Assembly (NCBI GenBank): GCA_958510875.1
Contig: OY294067.1
Span: 27,144,912-27,208,911 of the forward strand
DNA length: 64,000 bases
Reading direction: 5' to 3'
Source of the DNA: Endomychus coccineus
Lineage: Eukaryota > Arthropoda > Insecta > Coleoptera > Endomychidae
Shown: in pieces, positions 58,234 through 64,000 of the stretch
How the letters are laid out: the number at the start of each line of letters is the position of its first letter
Numbering within the stretch: position 1 is the first letter of the stretch
Program-made: the position numbers and the translations under genes
Notes under the pieces: model-generated
Seen by the model: the letters and a program-made list of their open reading frames with translations, nothing else
Told to the model about the DNA's origin: nothing
Database searches by the model: none

Positions 58234-58522
58234 AACTAAATTATAAATCAAAATGTGCCTGTTTAAATACTATTTGGGGATAATAATGCAAACAAGGGGA
58301 TAAATCGCAATTTAATAAATTGCTTTTTCGTTTATATATTTCCATCCCTTCTAAATTACCTCGATATTTGTCCGTACTGTGTTTTTAAAGTGATGAACTT
58401 TCTTGAGTAATGGTGTGACCTGTATTGGAATGTGGAAATATATAAACGAAAAATTAATTTATTAAATTCCGATTTATCCCCAAGTAGTATTCAAACAAGC
58501 ACATTTTGATTTATAATTAGTT

Positions 58523-58564
58523 TATTCTGATGATGGCTACTTGTTAGCAGAAAGGTCCTCAGTA
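58523..58564 (+). ncRNA. Hammerhead-like motif, foldback family 3, right arm
   Basis: Stem I UAUU/AGUA, CUGAUGA, U, stem II GCUA/UAGC with one G-A mismatch next to GAAA, cleavage predicted after 58560. Slightly weaker than the left arm. Confidence 0.5.
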
Positions 58565-58600
58565 TTTTGATAGTATTTCTAGTGGATAAAGGTGAAAAGT

Positions 58601-59583
58601 CATAGTTTACAAGAGATTTCGAAAAAACTGCACCAATCTCCTTTATCATTTTTTATAGCAGACAAGTAGCAATTTTGATGAAACTCTGCACATTTGACAT
58701 AATCTAACGCTCACCAATTTTCAAAATCCTACAATATTATTACTTGGCCGTGGAAAGTGATTGAACGCTATTGTGTTCTATCGTTGTCACTGAATGTACT
58801 TGAAATTGATATAGTACAGTCGTCAATATTTCCATACTGTCTGTTTTATCTGCAGTACTCTTGAAGAAGAACCCATTAATATTAAAATCATATTAATACA
58901 TATTCATGCACGCATAATTACTCATTAAGTCTTATTTCTTTCCTTTTGTGGTGACAATTCTCTCGAACCGTAAATTTTATTGATGTTACCTGCTTGCATT
59001 ATAAATGAATCATAATCGGGAACTAGTTGAAAATTCTCGCAATGATTTTATGAATGCCTACCATTTCTTAACAGAAACCTTGACATTTTTACGTATTTGT
59101 CATCATCTATCAACAATTCATTGACATTAAGTGGTTCGTAACTCATTCTACAAATCCACCTTTTTTTGGCTTTATTTCCTCGACTAATATATAGTAAGAG
59201 GAATATTGATTGACATTCCATTTGTATTGCAATTATCTTATCCATCGGTAATTTTTTGACTTTATACTTGAACAGATGCATTTGAACGTTGATGCATTTT
59301 TGATTATCAGTTTTGTTATCTGATTACATGTTATGAAATCGATTAATTGTCCAATGGAACATATCTTTTTAATTAGTAACAGAAATTACAATGGTTGACC
59401 TAATTGAGAAACTTGTAATTTAATGAAGAGTTATTCTGATTTCCTGTTATTTTACATCATAACTTGTCACACAGTTGTATTATTGTTATTAATCAATGTC
59501 GTTATTGCGCATATGACACCAGTGTATTTGAAACGATAAATATTCTACTCGATACGTTTACGAAGATACAAATTATTTATAAA
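58601..59583. other. Intergenic, nothing recognised
   Basis: AT-rich DNA without a recognisable feature. Confidence 0.45.
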
Positions 59584-60385
59584 TTCTCGGGAAATAGGTC
59601 ATGGTGGTAAATATTTTTCAAATCTAAAACTTGTAGTACTTAAAGATAAACAAACCCACACAGCATATAAATTAAATTGTTTAGATTGCGATGGGACTTA
59701 TACAGGAATCTGTAAACAATATTTACATAAAAGAAGGTGTGGTCATAAGTATAGTACTAGAAACAAAAATGTTAATATTTTTACTAAAGAAACCTATTAT
59801 TGTAAAAGATCTATTCTGTAGATGATTTACATAAAACGTGTATCCAAGTCTGTAAATCATAGAACAGACATTCAATCATTAAGTAAAATTTATACTAATT
59901 TAATTAATTAAAACCCTTGAAAATTCCTACATACGTCTTTATAAGGTTGAAAGTATATTTTAGGTAAAATGCTGAAATAACAATATTTCTAGTAAGGTCC
60001 GACAACATTTTCCTATTACCTAATAACTCTTTAACATCTTGTTCGAAAGCGGATACTTCAGCGTATTATAGTTTGGTTTCAGTCTTATTCTCATATTGCA
60101 TGAGATGAGTTCGTTCATTAGAAATAGATTGCTATGAAGTGGCTTCTTGATACATGTTCATACACTTGAAACATTGATGTGTTACAATTTCGATTACTCG
60201 TATTTCTGTTTCTTTCGACGACGTGGGCATTTTTAATTGAAATTAATGCGATAAGGACGCTTTGTGCTTAATACAATTAGTTTTAAGAAATCCCGTTTTA
60301 GACAGTGATACGTCTTTTGATTGTGACCTATTTCCAGAGAATTAATATATACGAGTAATTCATACCTGGGTCAAGAATCGTTATT
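59584..60385 (+). pseudogene. 5'-truncated Penelope-like element fragment
   Basis: The terminal word attctcgggaaataggtca is followed by a plus-strand frame with THTAYKLNCLDCDGTYTGI and the end SLSKIYTNLIN (about 59911), i.e. only the GIY-YIG domain. The 3' tail follows, ending with cctgggtcaagaatcg near 60380. The hammerhead region (cgtcttttgattgtgacc near 60319) is deleted inside. One stop codon breaks the frame. Confidence 0.75.
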
Positions 60386-60486
60386 AATCAAATAAATTTA
60401 CCCAAAAGTATGGCTAGGAAATTTCCAAAATTCAAATTAATCTAAATATTAAATTGTTATGTAAAGATAAAGAAAGGTATAATTCA

Positions 60487-61642
60487 CCAGGGCAAAGTGA
60501 AGAGTCTCTGAAAAATGAAACAAGAAATTATTTCTTTGGTCAAAACTTATTTTATTTCTCAACATAATCTCCATGTACCCTGATATACTTCGCCCAACGT
60601 TTTAATAATTTTTCGATCCCTTCTAGATAATACGATTTCGGCAATCCTTCAAAATAGGCGTTTGTTTCATCGAAGTCCTCATCGTTGAAGCCAAATTTCT
60701 ATTCGCCGAGCTTTTTCTTCCAGTTTGGAAATAAATAAAAATCGCAGGGAGCTAAATCTGGAGAATATGGTGGATTACGAACCAATTTGTAGCGCAATTC
60801 ATGTAATTTTGCCATTGCGACTGCGGACCTGTGCGTCTTGGTGGAAGAGCTCTTTTTTCTTTGCCAAATGCGGCCTCTTCCGTTTTGCCCTTTTCAAGGT
60901 TATCGATATGGACGATATCGTGTACATCACAAAAAACTGTCGCCACTGTCCACGGTTTCGACTGTTCTTTGGTCTTAAGTGTATTGTGATGGATCCATGT
61001 TTCGTCCACGGTTACGAAACGGTCCAAAAAGTTCTTCTTATCGCTCTTGAACATCGCCAAATACTTCTTTGAAGTTGTCACACGGTCGCGCTTGTTGTCA
61101 ACAGAGAGCAAATGCGGCTAACATCTGGCAGATAGCTTTGCAAAATGTTTCGTACCCATACGGTTGAGATGCCCATAGCCTCAGCAATCTCGTGCACTTC
61201 AAATCGCCTATCGTCCAATATCATACTATGGATTTTATCGACGATTTCTGGTATTGTAATCTCAATTGGACGACCAGAACGTTCGGCTTCCTTTGTGGTC
61301 ATATTACTACTCGTACAACGAAAATCAGTAAACCACTTGTGAATCGTTCCAATCGATGGTGCAGAGTCCCCATAATGTTTAACAAGCGATGCTTTGGTCT
61401 GCGTAATGTTTTTTCCACCCAAGAAATGAAGTTTAATCAAGACGAAAAAAAAATTTTGTTCCATATTTACACAAATCTTCAAGGTAGCTTGCTTTCGATG
61501 GGTATCAAAACAGAACTCAATCAGTCTGAAAATTTTAATGCTCTAGTCCTAGTTAAAGATGGTACATCGCAAATGTCACCTGGGATTTTCGATTCTGGCG
61601 CCATCTGTTTTATTTTTCAGGAATATTTTCACCTTGCCCTCG
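60487..61642 (-). mobile_element. Second mariner element
   Basis: Terminal inverted repeats ccagggcaaagtgaagag (left) and cgagggcaaggtgaaaat (right, minus strand), each followed by a cctgaaaaat/tctgaaaaat word. TA follows the right end. It is the same family as the split mariner at 49007-52727 and contains one damaged transposase gene. Confidence 0.85.
60541..61464 (-). pseudogene. Mariner transposase, frameshifted
   Basis: The N-terminal frame has SLVKHYGDSAPSIGTIHKWF, then IEITIPEIVDKIHSMILDD and EIAEAMGISTVWVRNIL (helix-turn-helix). A second frame has FLDRFVTVDETWIHHN (first Asp); the QDNAPAH box is disturbed (a shift near 60850), and the third Asp block (DFYLFPNW, about 60740) is in yet another frame. 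Not functional as read. Confidence 0.8.
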
Positions 61643-61676
61643 TATTTCATAATCTCTACACAAATGCAAAGAGTAT

Positions 61677-61943
61677 TGTTACGTCGAACCTGTACTGACG
61701 AGTAGGTGAAGGTCCATAAAGAAAAAGAAGAAGAAAAGTATCCGGAGCACTGAATATAGTAGGGCATTCTGTAAATAAATTATAATCTATGTTGAGGGGA
61801 TGGGGAATGATCTAGTTAGTTGGTTGACGTTAGAGATTAATTAAGAAGTTTTGGAAGATATTTGAGACTGGTGTATTATGAAAATATTGTAATAGTTGAA
61901 TAGGAATTTAATAAAGAAGGTTGAACTAGTGAAAAGTGTATCA
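61677..61943 (+). repeat. 5' LTR of the gypsy-type element
   Basis: 267 bp from tgttacgtcgaacctgtact to gtgtatca, with the usual TG...CA ends. The first 96 bp reappear at 63905-64000 with a single difference seen (gacgag against ggcgag). Confidence 0.85.
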
Positions 61944-61944
61944 T

Positions 61945-61960
61945 TGGTGACAGCGGTGGG
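61945..61960 (+). promoter_or_regulatory. Primer-binding site (tRNA-Leu-like)
   Basis: tggtgacagcggtggg follows the LTR after one base. The complement ends in CCA and resembles tRNA-Leu 3' ends, which many insect Ty3/gypsy elements use. Confidence 0.6.
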
Positions 61961-61989
61961 ATACAAAAAGTATTTGTTCTGATCAGTTC

Positions 61990-63356
61990 ATGGTAAATAC
62001 TAGATCCACCGTATATGACACAGACATGGATACTTCTGGACCCCCAGCATGGTTTTTGAGGATGGAAGAGGAGAAGGAAAGACGCCGACATGAGGATGAA
62101 CGACGTAGGAAGGAGGAAGAAGAGGAGAAGGAACGATGTAGAAAGGAAGAAGAAGAGGAGAAGGAACGACGTAGGAAGGAAGAAGAAGAGGAGAAGGAAC
62201 GACGTAGGAAGGAAGAAGATGAGAAGAAGGAACGACGTAGGGAAGAGAAGCGTAGACAAGCAGATGTAGAAATTATGAATGGTCTAACACAAATTCAGGA
62301 AATATTAAAGCTAGAGGTAGGACAACTTGATATTAGAGTAGATCACTTAGAGCAGCAACAAGAAAATTTGAAAACTAATTTTGTACAAAAGGTTGTAGAT
62401 TTAGAAAAACAAATTAGTACTGAAATAGTTAATTTAGAAAGAAAAATCCAAACTCAAGCTTCAGTTACTAATATTGAAGTTGAGGGTACGACCTCGTCTA
62501 CTTATATAACCGAACCAGGCCCCATTCAAAGAACAGTTTCTCAAAGCCAAACCAATAAGACCCTAAAGCCACCCACGTTTGACAGTCAAATGGCATGGGA
62601 AACATATCGACTACAATTAGGAGCTGCGGCCAGAGCCAATGGCTGGACCGAGACACAGATGGCGGCTTCATTAACAGTGTCGCTTCGCGGGCAGGCAGCA
62701 ACCGTTTTGCAGTTTCTTCCGCAAGAAGCGCCCAATTATGCGTCTTTCGTACAAGCTTTAGAGGCAAGGTATGGTCAACAGCACTCAAAACAGGTATTCC
62801 AAAGTCAGTTAAAAGTTCGCAGTCAGAAATCTAATGAGAGCAGGAATTCGAGGCCGATATAAAAAGATTGTTGTACCTGACGTATTTCCAGGCACCCAAA
62901 GATTTCCTAGAACAATTCGGCACACAGGCATTCGTTGATGGACTACAGGATGTGGAAAGGCAACAAGCTCTTCGGTTGAGGCATCACAAAACGTTAAATG
63001 AAACTCTGATTGCAGCTCAGGAATTTGAAGCAGCAAAAAGTGTATCAAAATCTTTTCGCCCAAGATTGAGAGAAATAAGATTTCAAGAAAACGAAGAGGT
63101 AACTTCCACTAGCAACCTACAATCTATGCTCTATGGACTACGAAACCCCCAAAATGAAAGTAAACGATGTTTCAACTGCGGAAGAACGGGACACCTTCAA
63201 AGCACTTGCAAAAGTGGAGGCCGTTCGATAAATAGGGAATCGAGAAATGAAATCAGAAGGTCTCCTAGATCGACCATCCCGAAGCCCTCCACAGAGTCCA
63301 TCACGAAATACCCACAGTGGATATGCATCCCCGAGAAGTCGGTCCCCCACACGTAG
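61990..63356 (+). pseudogene. Ty3/gypsy gag with one frameshift
   Basis: The first frame (61990-62862) has a long charged repeat (several KEEEEEKERRRKE units, 62060-62250) and a coiled coil. The capsid-like part follows: KPPTFDSQMAWETYRLQLGA, AARANGWTETQMAASLTV, VQALEARYGQQHSKQVFQSQ. A shift near 62840 moves to the second frame (62868-63356): DFLEQFGTQAFVDGLQDVE, EFEAAKS and the zinc knuckle CFNCGRTGHLQSTC. The protein would assemble particles for reverse transcription. No enzyme domain follows. Confidence 0.85.
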
Positions 63357-63409
63357 CCGACATTGAAGCAATAAAGTAAAAAAAAAAATTAAAAAAAAAA
63401 AATTTTTTT

Positions 63410-63846
63410 AGTTATACTAAGATGGCTTAAAAATGAAGTCAGACCTACTTGGCAAGAAGTAGCCAAATATGGTGGAAACAAAGGGGTACTGGGCTCAATG
63501 GAATTCCCTATATCTTCACGATGGCCTATTGCATCGGAGATGGGAGAGCCTCGATGGAGTACATATAGTTCATCAATTGGTAGTGTCAAGATGTTGACTA
63601 AAAATGAAAAAAAAAATAATAATAAATATATGTATATAAAAAAAAAAAAGTTTTTAGTTATAGGAGGATGGCTTAAAAATGGAGTCCACCTACTTGGCAA
63701 GAAGTAGCCAAATATGGTGGAAACATAAAGGGGTACTGGGCTCAATGGAATTCCCTATATCTCCACGATGGCCTATTGCATCGGAGATGGGAGAGCTCCA
63801 ATGGAGTACATATAGTTCACCAATTGGTAGTGTCAAGATGTTGACT
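63410..63846 (+). repeat. Two direct repeats of about 190 bp inside the gypsy element
   Basis: Units start agttataCtaagatggc (63410) and agttataggaggatggc (63657), and both contain cttggcaagaagtagccaaa, tactgggctcaatggaattc and ggcctattgcatcggagatg, ending gtcaagatgttgact. Each follows an A-rich run (aaaaaaaaatttttt and aaaaaaaaaagttttt). The duplication probably arose inside the internally deleted element. Confidence 0.8.
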
Positions 63847-63887
63847 TCATCTAGGCCCCAGCAGTCAAGTTATTCGAGACGAATAAC

Positions 63888-63903
63888 TAGAGAGGAGGGA
63901 GCA
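63888..63903 (+). promoter_or_regulatory. Polypurine tract
   Basis: tagagaggagggagca lies directly before the 3' LTR start, the normal place for the plus-strand primer of LTR elements. Confidence 0.6.
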
Positions 63904-63904
63904 A

Positions 63905-64000
63905 TGTTACGTCGAACCTGTACTGGCGAGTAGGTGAAGGTCCATAAAGAAAAAGAAGAAGAAAAGTATCCGGAGCACTGAATATAGTAGGGCATTCTGT
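63905..64000 (+). repeat. 3' LTR of the gypsy-type element, cut by the window edge
   Basis: Repeats the first 96 bases of the 5' LTR from tgttacgtcg onward. The remaining 170 or so bases lie outside. Confidence 0.85.

Larger units (their letters stand above)
58145..58600. repeat. Foldback element with two opposed hammerhead-like motifs (family 3)
   Basis: The left arm (atccactgaaaataa, then aaagtactgagga, ttataaatcaaaatgtgcc, ggggataaatcg, cgtttatatatttcca) recurs inverted at 58435-58595. The centre is about 90 bp. Each arm carries a hammerhead-like motif pointing outward. The smaller, decayed relative is at 24802-24962. Confidence 0.75.
61677..64000 (+). mobile_element. Ty3/gypsy-type LTR element, gag only (3' end outside window)
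   Basis: The 5' LTR (61677-61943), primer site, gag, a tandem-duplicated non-coding stretch, a purine tract and the start of the 3' LTR (63905) are present in order. There is no protease, RT, RNase H or integrase between gag and the purine tract, so the copy is internally deleted and non-autonomous. It begins 34 bases after the mariner end. Confidence 0.85.

Noticed and set aside
1..64000. CRISPR arrays, bacterial operons or phage genes
   Set aside because: Spliced insect genes and eukaryotic transposons throughout; no spaced short direct repeats of CRISPR type.

Overview
This window is eukaryotic nuclear DNA from an insect. Spliced genes of insect type (Rab11, C1D, WDR36/Utp21, a Girdin-like gene, an MBD2/3-like gene and a knirps-family nuclear receptor) sit in AT-rich DNA crowded with transposable elements: hAT, Tc1/mariner, MULE, Ty1/copia, Ty3/gypsy, non-LTR LINEs and Penelope-like elements. 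The species cannot be read from the sequence; a beetle or similar holometabolous insect is only a guess.

Layout. 0-5.6 kb: a hAT element lies just before the last coding exon of WDR36/Utp21, followed by degenerate repeats and an intronless NDUFA7-like copy. 5.6-18.7 kb: no host gene recognised. This part holds hAT fragments, a hAT remnant with self-complementary AT-rich arrays, a LINE interrupted by a hAT, and a complete 3.3 kb Tc1-like element with a three-exon transposase. 18.7-28.6 kb: Rab11 on the minus strand (4 coding exons, 215 aa); its long intron 3 holds a FLYWCH/MULE remnant and a decayed copia element. 28.6-37.2 kb: a DDE transposon fills the divergent promoter space between Rab11 and C1D, followed by the MBD2/3-like ORF (minus) and the first two coding exons of a Girdin/CCDC88-like gene (plus).

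37.2-64 kb is mostly accessory DNA. It contains hAT pieces, several Penelope-like elements (PLEs), LINE remnants, large foldback repeats, two mariners (one split by a PLE with an intact 665-codon ORF), a knirps-like gene with a one-base frameshift at 55.9-56.8 kb, and a gag-only Ty3/gypsy element that runs off the right edge.

The most interesting signal is a set of hammerhead-ribozyme-like motifs: CUGANGA, stem II, GAAA, a minimal stem III, a cleavage triplet and a closing stem I. They occur in the PLE ends and in palindromic elements that carry two motifs pointing outward. One such palindrome, 270 bp long, is inserted in an older PLE and flanked by a perfect 12-bp target duplication, so it looks like a mobile miniature PLE derivative with two ribozymes. 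Hammerheads in PLE ends are known; the double-ended miniature form and the shared unpaired base before stem II deserve checking.
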